From Chrysophaeum taylorii (taxonomy: Eukaryota > Sar > Pelagophyceae > Pelagomonadales > Pelagomonadaceae): a stretch of DNA of 64,000 bases. The position numbers and the translations under genes were made by a program. The DNA is taken from contig JAQMWT010000134.1 in assembly GCA_029834535.1 (NCBI GenBank), positions 41,030-105,029 on the forward strand. Reading direction: 5' to 3'. How positions within the stretch are numbered: the first letter of the stretch is position 1; each line of letters starts with the position of its first letter. Under the pieces are notes generated by a model. It did not search any database. It had not been told where the DNA came from and was given only the letters and a program-made list of their open reading frames with translations. This document shows, in pieces, positions 28,290 through 37,804 of this stretch.

Positions 28290-29200
28290 TCTTCATCTTC
28301 CGAATCTCAATCGCCTTCCCAGTATCGTGGAGCTTCGAGGTCATCGCTCGAATCTTCGAGTTCATCGCTCGACATCTCTTCATGAATCTGTGCCAAAGAA
28401 CGACGATCGGTCAGCACTTCGTTGGGTGGCTCGTCCATCGGCGGGCGAGCAAGATCTTCGAATGCGGCCGCGGCAAGGGCGTCGGCTGCATCGTCGGTGC
28501 GGGTGTCCGTGTTCGGGTACACCATCACTCCTAATGGTAACTGTTGACCGCAAGGCGTCGTAAGCGCGAACGATGCAGACGAATGTCCCGAGTCTTCCCG
28601 GTAACGACCATCGTCCGAATTGCGATCGCGAGATCTTCGTCGCCGGCGGCGGCGTGAATGTCTGCTAGAGCTCCGGCTGTCTTTCCATCGGCGCGGGTGC
28701 GAGCTGCTACGGCTCTTGTCACGGCGTCGGGGGCTCCGGCTATGTCGACGGCCCGGTCGTGTCGAAGACGATCGGCCGTGTCCATCTTTCAAGTGCTTCA
28801 CGGAATCCGTAACCGTGGTCAACTGCGTGCCCATATCGTTGAGTCTGCTCTGAATATCGTGAGCGGCGCTCGAACCGAGGGTGGCATTGGAACTGCCGTC
28901 GTCACGCGAATGATTATCTTTCTTGTGTCGGCTTTCCCATCGTCCTCGAGAGATGGGCTTTTTGCCGTCTTCGATGTACTTACACATCGCAACATAATAG
29001 TCGTCGGGCTCGCGGTTGCAAATGACCCGGTTCCCGTGTTCATCTTTGTCGTGGGTCGTTAAGTAAAACCCACACTCCTTGCATGTGCTCTCGAACCACT
29101 TTTTCGGATTATCTTCGGACGACGCACCGTTTGTCTTTGACGAGGAAGCCCTCGACGCTATCGGCTTATCTTTGGACCCTCCAGGGACGACCTTTAGCGA
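28290..29200 (-). pseudogene. Strand-flipped Gag C-terminal block inside element 1
   Basis: The zinc-finger and RS-rich end of Gag lies on the opposite strand to the rest of the element. Read on minus it gives EDNPKKWFES, a C-x2-C-x11-H-x5-C finger (CKECGFYLTTHDKDEHGNRVIC region), Arg/Ser repeats ([15 protein letters not shown]) and an acidic end (SSDDLEAPRYWEGD). Element 3 has all of this collinear with the rest of Gag. EDNPKKW is present on both sides of the break, and a filler of about 50 bp (28231-28285) starts GAGTCCTGTGGCGG, identical to the polypurine/LTR junction. Confidence 0.85.
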
Positions 29201-29204
29201 CCGG

Positions 29205-31150
29205 ACTGGCTGTGAGCCAGACATGGATTTCTGCAGTGATAGCTCGGATGGTCATTCGACGGACGAGACGATGACCATCGCGAGTGAAGCAGACGACGAT
29301 CCTACGATAGAGTTGACGTCGGGGACGACGCCATCTTTTCCTGCGGACCCCCCCGAAACGGTTTCGGTCACGACGGATCGAGCCATGGACACGCCGCCGG
29401 AAGAAAAGGATAGATTTAAGAAGAAGATTAGCAGCGTTCTGAATTGGGACGAAGACGAGCCGACATGGAACCTGCAGGATTGGTGGACGAGAACTCGGAA
29501 CTTCTTGCTAAAGAAGCCACCAGAACAACCGCTCAGCTACGGACTCGAAGCCGCAGCCGACACGGAACCGATCGCCGATGATGGTGATGATCAACCAACG
29601 ACGAATGAATCTACGGATGCGTTCTGGAAAGACGAAATGAATGAGTTATGGGAGAGGTCCTTTGCTTCCGAGAATAGCGAAGATCGGGATCCCCTACCAG
29701 CACTGATTCCCTCCGAGATTGTCTTGGAGGGAGAGCGGAAGCCGCCAGATAAAGAGGCTGCCGCGAGCGTTACGTCGATGACGCCAACAACAGATGATAC
29801 GAGAGCTCAAGCCGCGGTGTCGATGCCCAACCCCGGAGATGAGCGAGTCAGAGCCCGATGTACTCACACTTCGTTGACGCCGCGAGATGGCAAGACGATC
29901 GAAGATGATTTGGTTACCCTCAGTTGTTTAGATACGGGTACTCTTACGTTTATGGCCTGTCACATCTACAGGAATCGTGACGGACCGAAATTCTCGACGA
30001 CCATCGGTGTCGATGGAATGGCGGATGTTTCTTATATTTGCCGAGAAATGGTCAGAAAGTTGGCCAAAGATCAGTTGATTTTCGATGAAGGCGAACTTCC
30101 GATTAAGCGCAAGCTGTACGGATCAGGGTTGAATACGACGACGATCTTTCGTTGGATCGCGATTCGGGTCGCCCTCGCCGACAAAATCGCCGCCCCCATT
30201 GTCGCTAGTGTGGCCGATACGAACTATCTGTTCCTGTGGGGAGGGCGCGATATACGAGTTTTAGGAGCCGACGTGGACTACCCCCACGATCGAATCTGCT
30301 TTTATCGAACCCAAGTCGTCTACGGGCGCAAGAAGATTAAGTTCAAGGATGAACGAATCGATGCACCCATCGTGACCTTTCGATCTATTTACGATCGAGA
30401 CCCGATAACCGTGCCGATTTACAATCGTCAACACGATGCATTTCGGAAGAGTCTCGACCTAGTCAAGACTCGAGTGTGCGCTCGCTTGAGCACGATTAAA
30501 GATCTCCGAAGCCCGCCGCCGGAACGAACGGTGGCCTTGGCTACGCGGGGACATGCTACGACCAAACTCTCCCCAGCTCCGGGGGAAGACGCGCGAGGAG
30601 TAGTGGCTTACGCTGCGCGCACGCTTCAAATCGATCCCGGTCGAACTTACAATCTACCGGTTATTTTATCGAAACCTATGGACATGGGACAGGTTTTCGT
30701 CGCTACGTTTGCTGAAAACGAGCAGCTGGGAGTTGTCGAAGGAATGTGTTCTTCTTGCGAAGAGCACGACCGATCCGCTGCTCGGGTTGCGGTTACTGCC
30801 GCGGAAGAAGTGCCGACGGTCGTCACTCAAGGCGAAGTCCTTGCGATTGGCGATATCGTTAGGTACGAAGATGAGTTGAACGTCTCTACGATCAACGAAC
30901 TTACGAAAGAATGTGAAGAAGGATACGACAAGGGGAACCTTTCTTTCACCGCTTCCGTCGCTAGTCATTTGACGCATTGCGACGCGTCTCCCCCGCCGAT
31001 GTTGCTGAGCACGGCGCAGAAGGACGCTACGACCGCTATGGCGGACAAGTCCTCCCTCAAACGACCCGAAGACGACGACGATTTTGCTCGAAGGTCGGAG
31101 GAAGATGAAACGAAGTGCCGCGAGATCACCGAAGCAGAGATCCGCCGCCG
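29205..31150 (+). CDS. Element 1 acidic linker and retropepsin-like protease region
   Basis: Part of an open frame running to 31874. After an acidic region (DEPTWNLQDWW, FWKDEMNELW) comes a protease-like stretch: LTFMACHIYRNRDGPKFSTTIGVDGMADVSYICREMV, with the strand corresponding to LVDTGAxxSxI reading VDGMADVSYI, and a late WGGRDIRVLGADVDYP matching the retropepsin ILGxDxL region. The expected D-T/S-G triad is D-G-M; a separate LDTGT lies 31 residues earlier. A beta-rich segment (GRTYNLPVILSKPMDMGQVFVAT, QLGVVEGMCSSC) follows, as in many gypsy Pol proteins. Enzymatic activity is uncertain. Confidence 0.6.
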
Positions 31151-32035
31151 ATACGAAAAGGTTCAATGGCTTCCAATCACTTATCGCAAGTTGGTGATGC
31201 TGTTCAGTGGAGCCGGAGGCAGTACTTCAGGTCTCCAACGAGCCAACGAAATGTGTGGGACGTCGTTTCGAGTCGTGCTAGCACTCGATGCGTCGGACAC
31301 CGCCAACCTGATCCACCATAAGAATTTTCCTAACATTCCTGTGGTGCAGCACACACTGTGTGGTCGCTATGTTACAACCTTGCGGTTGATCGGAACTTAT
31401 TTACCCTACGCGGAATGGTCGTCGTCGATGTGTGTCGCGTCGCCACCCTGCGTACACTCCGCTCTGTACAACTTAACTTCCAGAGATGTTTGGAAGGGAG
31501 TCACCGCTACCCACTGGACGATGAAATTATGCAAGATGGCTGGTTTCTTCATGTGGTTGATAGAGCAGGAGGCCTCGATTATTTCTTACGTTGCACGTTT
31601 GCACCCTTACATGTATGTCGTCGATTTTTATGACATAACGCCCAGTTTGATGAGCTGTCGCGTGCGATTGTTGGTTTCCAGCCACCCGCTCCATTTGCGC
31701 GCAGTTCCGAAGACTTGCAAGAATATGCAGCAAGAGTTCGCCGCAGCACTTGGCTACGCCGACGAACGACATTTACTTCAGATGAACAACTTAGGATCAT
31801 CGCGAGCCGCGACAGATGCAGCTTATACCGTTGCGCGTGTCCCGCTTCGTGTAGGACCGCACCGTTCCGATTAGAGATCTTTGAATCTGAAAATGACTTC
31901 GGAGTTGCTGACAATGCCCCTTGATTTTGATTGGGCCGGCTTCTCCAGGACGACCTCGTTCAAACACTTGGCGTCCGTCGTGCCACCAGGCACGATGACT
32001 TTATTAGTACTCGATCTGCACAATTCTGTGACCAA
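31150..32035 (+). CDS. Element 1 cytosine-5 DNA methyltransferase domain (interrupted by TAG)
   Basis: About 290 residues within Pol. The C5-methyltransferase motifs appear in order: I VMLFSGAGGSTSGLQRA (SAM binding); II-like VVLALDASDTANLIHHKNFP; IV MCVASPPCVHSAL with the catalytic Pro-Cys (PCQ in most enzymes, PCV here and in element 2); VI-like FMWLIEQEASI (usual ENV); VIII-like SCRVRLLVSS (usual QxRxR); IX/X LNLKMTSELLTMPLDFDWAG … HLASVVPP, corresponding to the ExxxLxGFPxxW … GNAVPP ends. A TAG at 31872-31874 separates motif VIII from IX/X; element 2 has no stop there. Transposon-borne C5 methyltransferases are known from a few algal lineages; a role in self-methylation is inference. Confidence 0.85.
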
Positions 32036-34143
32036 GGATTTTCACCTGAGCGACGAAGCTTTGCCGTCGGCGTTGAGTCCTGCAGACCGACCGTTTGATT
32101 ATTATTTGCAAGTTGATGAAACCACCCTTCGTCACGTACAAGTTCCGCTGTTAAACACGCGCACACGTGTCGTAAGATGGGTATCGACTGATGATCTCCA
32201 AGATCGCACCAAATGGAAACCTCCAGAGGTACCGTTGATTCCGCCTGCAACAGATGAGTCGGGGACGTCTCATGCTTCTTCTGCTGCCCCCCCCCGACAA
32301 CCAAATTTGGACGTTCCGCCAGATCCTGAGCAAAATCGGGAACCGAAGATTAAGAGCGAGCCGAGTGTTCGTGTCAAAGGCGAGAGGATCAACAAAAGCC
32401 ACCCGGAAGTGAAACTAAAATATGAGAAAAAGTTCGATGTGCCATGGAAAGATACGCCGCGCGATGCTGAGGGTGCACCGCTGCCGCAAACTCCCGAGCA
32501 TGTCAAGGACAACGAAGCAATGAAAGTTCAAATTCCTACAAAGGAAGAAGTTGACAAGGTTGTTCAGGAGTTAGGAATTCCTGACAATCCGCACTTAGAT
32601 GACGAGGCGAAACTGATGCTCCGTCACTGTGTGCAATATTCTTGGGCCTTTTTCGACCCGATTATGAGACCTGTGGACTCGCCCCCTGTGTCTCTACGAT
32701 TCAAAGACGCGAATCCGCGACCGATTAAGATGACGGCCTACCGATTGACGCCTGCGAAGCTCGATTGTCTCCGCAAGCAGATCAGCGAGTGGTGCCAGGA
32801 TGGAGTCATTCGTCCGGCCAACTCACCCTGGGGCTTTCCTGTGTTGATGCTTCCGAAGAAAGGAGCTGAGATTGGAACGTCCAACGCGTTCCGTGCTGCA
32901 GTTGACTTACGTCAGCTCAACGATCAATTGGTCAATGACAGTTGGCCGAACATTCGACAAGATGATGCTTTAGCTTTTCTCGCCATGAGACGATGGCGGA
33001 CATGCATCGATATTAGATGGGGATACCACAACATTCGTTTGGATCCGGCAGCGCAGGACGCTGTCACGATGGTTAGCCCACTTGGCGCTCATAGTTTCTT
33101 GCGATTACCTCTAGGTGTGAAGACGGCCGGAGCTCTTTTCTGCAAACAAATGGCGAGCGACCTTTCGAAATGGATGTATCAAGACTTGGTTGCGTTTGTT
33201 GACGATATTATGATGAGATCCGAGGATCTTCATCGACATTTACAAGTTTTGATCGAAGTGATGTGTCATTTGGCACAGAGAGGGTACAGCGGTCGAACCG
33301 CGAAGTTCCACCTTCTCAAGGATGATATAGAATTTCTGGGACACATTTCTACCCCAGAAGGTTTGAAGCCGAATCCGAAGACGCTGGAAGCACTGCAGAA
33401 GATGCCGATTCCAGGTACTTTACCGAATACTTCCCCGAAGACCCAGATACGCTCTTTCATCGGCATGAGTAATTATTGCCGGCGATATGTGAAGGGCTAC
33501 TCGAAGATCGTGGAACCGCTGAGACGATTATGCCTCGAAGGTGTAAAGTTCAAGTGGGCGCCCGAGTGTCAGAAAGCTTGGGATACGATTTTTGAAGCTC
33601 TGGTTGATTCCAGAGGAGTCTACCACCCCGATTATGATCTGCCTTTTCAGATCCGATCCGACGCTTCCAAGGATGGACTTGGAGCATATCTCTTCCAGAT
33701 TGTCGAAGTCAAGGACGATGCCGGAAGAGTGACTCGAGAAGAACGAGTGATTGAATATTGGAGCCGAGCTGTGCCGAAGGAGATGCGCAATTACGAGCCC
33801 CGTCGGCTAGAGCTGCTGGCAGTTATACTTTCTCTAGAGCACTTTCGAGCCTACATCGAAGGGCACCGTACTGTTTTGGAGACCGATCACCGAAATTTGA
33901 CGTTTTTACGTAAGGCGACGCACTCGTCTGGGCAGCTTGCTCGGTGGGCGATGCGCCTCGCCAATTTTGACCTTGAACTTGGTTATAAGCCGGGAAAGTC
34001 ACCGCGAATGAGTATCCCTGACTGTCTCTCCCGCAATCCGATAGATCATGTCATCGAGACTGACGAGTTTGGAGAACCTTTTAACCACGCTTATCTGGTG
34101 TTCCAAGAGCTTCCCCGGCCTGTTGATGACCGAGGAATTCCCG
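31881..34143 (+). CDS. Element 1 reverse transcriptase and RNase H
   Basis: An uninterrupted frame of about 755 codons. After the methyltransferase end and a Pro/Lys-rich linker, RT begins near FKDANPRPIKMTAYRLTP, with WGFPVLMLPKK, CIDIRWGYHNIRLD, SFLRLPLGVKTAGALFCKQM and the polymerase box FVDDIMM (YVDD class), then FLGHISTPEGLKPN. RNase H follows with QIRSDASKDGLGAYL, RRLELLAVILSLEHFR and VLETDHRNLTFL, and ends SIPDCLSRNP. This is Ty3/gypsy order and sequence. At 34144 the TTAG-tailed insertion begins; the remaining reading (TLIADRMVAMEDGAS) belongs to the insertion. Confidence 0.95.
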
Positions 34144-34509
34144 TTACCCTGATCGCCGACCGCATGGTTGCGATGGAGGACGGTGCCTCATGAATCCTGA
34201 GCCTTGCGAGGGCATCCGCCCTCCCGGCGTAGGTTGGCACCTATTCGCCTCTCGGGCGGGCCGGTTGGCAGCCGGAACGTTCGCAGTGGGACGGGGAATG
34301 GCCGGGGGGCGCAGACGGAAGGTTATCGACGAGTTGGTTGTCAGTCACATCGCGGTCTCCTCGTCGCATGGCGACAAGCTTGATGATCACTCTCCGCCGA
34401 CCCACCTTTCGGCGCCCCTCGTCTACAGGCCCGTGATTCCGGACTGGCTCCTGTCGGTCCGGCCTGGCTCCCATGCTCGGGAGAGGTCTGAAGTTAGTTA
34501 GTTAGTTAG
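34144..34509 (+). mobile_element. TTAG-tailed SINE-like insertion, copy 1 (in gypsy pol)
   Basis: 366 bp starting TTACCCTGATCGCC and ending in four TTAG repeats, flanked by direct repeats AATTCCCG (34136-34143 and 34510-34517; 9 bp if the adjacent G is counted). Element 3 lacks it at the same point, so it is an insertion. A 104-codon frame (MNPEPCEGIRPPGVGW … RARERSEVS-like end) spans most of it and is also open in copy 2. Candidate A/B-box-like strings (TGGTTGCGATGG, GGTTGGCACC) are weak. Tail-repeat variation plus a target duplication suggests target-primed retroposition. Confidence 0.8.
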
Positions 34510-36435
34510 AATTCCCGCTTCCGGCTGCCACTTCATAATGTCGTTTGTTATGACCGAACTGCCGGAAGACGAAGACGAAGACCCTGAAAAGGATCTGATG
34601 AAACTGGCTACGTCTCACGCTACGAGACAACGTCGGAAGAACCGTGCGCGCGATGAGCACACCGCACACAGATCTTCAAGGACGCAGCCGCTTACAAAGA
34701 TTATACCGATAAGATACCCGATAATATGACGCTCGCTGAGATCGCACGTGAGCAATCTGATGCTACTTGCAAGGATATTCGCTACCGAATGGCCCAAGGT
34801 CGGACGCCGCGACGTTCCCGAGCGAACGAACGATTCGAAGTCGTTAAAGACGTTCTTTACCGCATTTCTGCTGATTTGCACCCGAGGATTGTTGCACCTG
34901 CTACGTTGCGCAAGCGCATTATTCGACTCTACCATGACACTCCGGTTAACGGTGGTCATATGGGACGTCACAGTACCGTCCAGGCTATCCAAGAACGATT
35001 TTGGTAGCCCCACATGTCGAACGAAGTTGGAGTCTTCATTGCTGAATGTTTAGTTTGCCAGAAAGCTCGTACGCCGGAGCCGAAACGAGCTGGACTCTTG
35101 CAGCAGCCCGTCTACGATGGTGATGGTGCTGTTCTTTGCATGGATTTATTTGGGCCGTTGCCCAGCGCTGATCCCGAGACGTATCTTCTAGTATTTTTTG
35201 ATCCGTTCTCGCACTTCTTAATTTTGGATGTTTTGAACGATAAGACTGCCGAGTCTGTCCTCGAGTCTTTTGTCATTAACATCCTCCTCAAGGGCTACTT
35301 GCCCCAGATGCTCCGTACCGACAACGGTGAAGAGTTCGTGAACAAGTTGATGCGCGAGTTTTGCCATCTCTTCAATACACGATACCAAACTACGATTCCT
35401 TATCAAGCCCAGTCGAACCCGGCTGAGCGCGTTAACCGATTTATCAAGGCCTTCCTCCGTGCTTGCCTTCAGGGCCGGAACATCACGGATTGGCCCGACT
35501 TTGCTCATTATATTGCGTTTTGTTATAACCGCAAGTTTATTCCAGGCACGCAGATTTCTCCCTTTATGCTGCGCCTGAACCGTCAGCCGATGTTACCTAC
35601 TGATTACGCGCTTATGGACGTTGATACGCGACTATTGCCGAAGACTCGCTCTGATGCTGTCGCCGAAACTCGTGAACGATTGAAGTATTATACGAAGATC
35701 GTCCGCGAGGCTCGTGATAAAGCTTTGAAGAAACAACGATTGGCCTATAATGCTGATCATGTCGATGTTGAATACAAGGAAGGATCGCACGTTTTGCTCT
35801 ACATTCCTTTCCTTCAGAACAAACTTCGACCGGAATGGCGAGGACCGTTTATTATCAAGGAACGCCTTTCCCCGGTCACCTATAGGATTGAGTCTCTCGA
35901 CTCTCCGCCCGAAGAAGGACGTGTTCATGTTAGTCAGATCACGCCTGTGATGGTACCTCCGATCGTCGATCAAACTATCCGCAAAACCGAAGAAACCTTC
36001 CGTGATGATTACCAGCACGGTAAGTTTGTTGTTTTCCGGATTCCTGACCGGAAGCGCTCTGATTGGCGCAAGAAGATTTGTGTTGCCGAAGTTTACGAGC
36101 CTTACGATTACCAAAATGATCGTGTTGCTCTACATTTCTACTCCGATTTGGGTCCGAACGATGATGTCGCTTATTTCAAGCCGACCTCTCACCTTTCGCA
36201 CCGCAAGCTCAAGCCCGAGTTCAAGGACGTTGAAGGTCGAAGTTTCACCGACAAGTCCAGAATTTCCTCCAACACAACTCCTTGTGTCACGGATTTCGCT
36301 CCGCACGAGATTGATGTGTTGATCCCCAAGTTTACTTTACACAGTGGCCGAGTTCCTGAACCGGTCATCACCCGCGTTTACCAGAAGATTCGTTCACGAG
36401 ATGCTCGTAAGGCGAAGCCGCGCTCCTTGCGCTAG
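34510..36435 (+). pseudogene. Element 1 integrase (one in-frame TAG)
   Basis: Resumes after the insertion (MTELPEDEDEDPEKD). The HHCC zinc-binding domain reads HDTPVNGGHMGRHSTVQAIQERFW, TAG, PHMSNEVGVFIAECLVCQK; element 3 has TGG at that codon, so this is W to stop. The DDE core follows: MDLFGPLPSADPETYLLVF, LRTDNGEEFVNKL, ANPAERVNRF-type glutamate region. A C-terminal DNA-binding fold (VEYKEGSHVLLYIPFLQNKL, WRGPFIIKERL) leads to an extra module (GKFVVFRIPDRKRSDWRKK, VAEVYEPYDYQNDRVALHFYS) resembling Tudor/BAH-like reader barrels, where chromoviruses place a chromodomain. Stop at 36435. Confidence 0.9.
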
Positions 36436-36475
36436 CACCTCGCTGGGGCAGCTCGAATTCTTACCAGGGGAGTCC

Positions 36476-36809
36476 TGTGGCGGCAACTCCCGCCTCCTAA
36501 GGCTTACCCCTCTTCTAGGGCCCCCCCTTATCAGGGGCACCCTACTCCGTCACGATGATGTCAGTTTTCTTTATGACATCATCATCCTTTTCCGTGACGT
36601 GTGTCACCCTGATTTCTGTTTCGATAATATCTTAATCATAAAGCAACAGCCGATCCTCAAGTCGTGAGGACCAGGCACGGAAGTTGTTTGTGGTTGTGTG
36701 GCGGGAGAACGGCCATCCTCGTCCAGTGACTCCATCAAGGGCACGGACGCGAGCGGCGAGCCAGGATTCGAAGGCACGCCAGGTAGGCCTAAATTCCCCT
36801 TACGCCACA
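36476..36809 (+). repeat. 3' LTR of element 1
   Basis: Near-identical to 25912-26247, with about six substitutions and one 2-bp deletion by eye. It is preceded by CCAGGGGAGTCC (polypurine tract) and followed by CTACT, matching the left flank CCACT at four of five bases. Confidence 0.93.
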
Positions 36810-37634
36810 CTACTGAACCCAATGTACCAGGCATTCGTATTGTTTTCTTGCTGTATTTTTGCTATTACCCTCATTTTGATTGTCTGGTCTCGTGATGGCG
36901 TGAGCGTTTACGCTGAGGTCGGGCGTGTGGTGGTTTCACCCGCGGTTTGGATTGGGAGAACGGGTTCGTCGGGACTTCCGCTCGGGCCAAGAGGGGCGGG
37001 CGGGTACCTGAGAAAACCACTACATTTCAACTAGGGACCATGAGTTCGGTCGTGAATCCTCCACCATCTATCGCGGTATGAAAGTGTATGGCCGGCTTCT
37101 CCGGATAAGCCGGATGGACTATACACTTTTCGCTACATAAAGTAATGACCGCCACAAGCGCATTTGGGGCTGGAGGGGGGGGGGTGCCGTGCGGACGGAA
37201 ACCACGAGGAAGCCCCACGGGTGCACACCTCGAGTGCTCAGGGCTCACCGATGTCCCGCTTGGACCCTGGGCATGCCCCCCTTGCATCGCGGCAGATCTT
37301 CGCATCCCTGAAAATGTAGACAGTAGGCGGTCCGAGCCGAAAACAGGTCGCATTCAGTATCTCGTCAAGTATTACGGGTCGTAGTCGTGCGTTTGGCTAC
37401 GGCACAGTGATCTCTCTGCAGCGGCGCTCCCTCTGATCCGAGCCTTCAACGCCCGCGCCCGAGAAGAGCGCGAGGCTCTCAGAGGCGCTCCCCCCCGACT
37501 GAGCCGCCAAGCCTCAGTTAGCGGCAGTCCGTAGAATGGCTGCTCTGAAGACCGGGGCGCCTGGCATGCAAGGCAGGTTGACCCTCGCGTTGGCTCTGAA
37601 GAACGGCGCCTGGCAAAAGCAAGGCAGGTTTACC
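36810..37634. repeat. Inter-element spacer with hairpin repeat copy 2
   Basis: Holds the better copy of a foldback repeat at about 37068-37162. GAAAGTGTAT..CCGGCTT and AAGCCGG..TATACACTTTTC form a stem, followed by GCTACATAAAGTAATGACCGCCAC, as at 24.2-24.3 kb. A short duplicated unit (GGCxxGGCATGCAAGGCAGGTTxACC, near 37560 and 37610) precedes element 2. No gene is supported. Confidence 0.5.
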
Positions 37635-37804
37635 TGTGGTGGGAATTCCTGCTCGCTGAGGCTTACCCCGCTCCTCAAGGTTTTGTACCCGTTCAACGGG
37701 ACGCTTTTTCCCATTTCCCCTATGATGTCAAGTGATGTCATCCCCCTGAATTTTCTGTCAAGAGTATCTTCTTTATCAAAAGCAACTGTCAGCTGAAATC
37801 TGGC

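Larger units (their letters stand above)
25912..36809 (+). mobile_element. Ty3/gypsy LTR retrotransposon carrying a C5-DNA methyltransferase (element 1)
   Basis: A 10.9-kb element with 336- and 334-bp LTRs that begin TGTGGCGG and end CGCCACA, and flanks CCACT / CTACT (imperfect 5-bp target duplication). A likely primer-binding site TGGTGGAGGG starts 1 bp after the 5' LTR, and a purine-rich AGGGGAG precedes the 3' LTR. Order of parts: Gag, protease-like, cytosine-5 methyltransferase, RT, RNase H, integrase with a C-terminal barrel-like module. Damage seen: an 8-bp insertion in gag, a strand-flipped block (about 28.3-29.2 kb), TAG at 31872, a TTAG-tailed insertion at 34144-34509 and TAG at 35005. 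The LTRs differ at only a handful of positions, so insertion is fairly recent. Confidence 0.95.

Noticed and set aside
29960-29980. LDTGT as the retropepsin active site
   Set aside because: It lies 31 residues before the strand-helix pattern (VDGMADVSYICREM) that aligns with the retropepsin core, so it is probably coincidental; kept as an open alternative in the protease finding.
31872-31874. Programmed UAG readthrough in element 1 Pol
   Set aside because: Element 2 has a sense codon at this position, and element 1 also carries another TAG in the integrase, so mutation is simpler.
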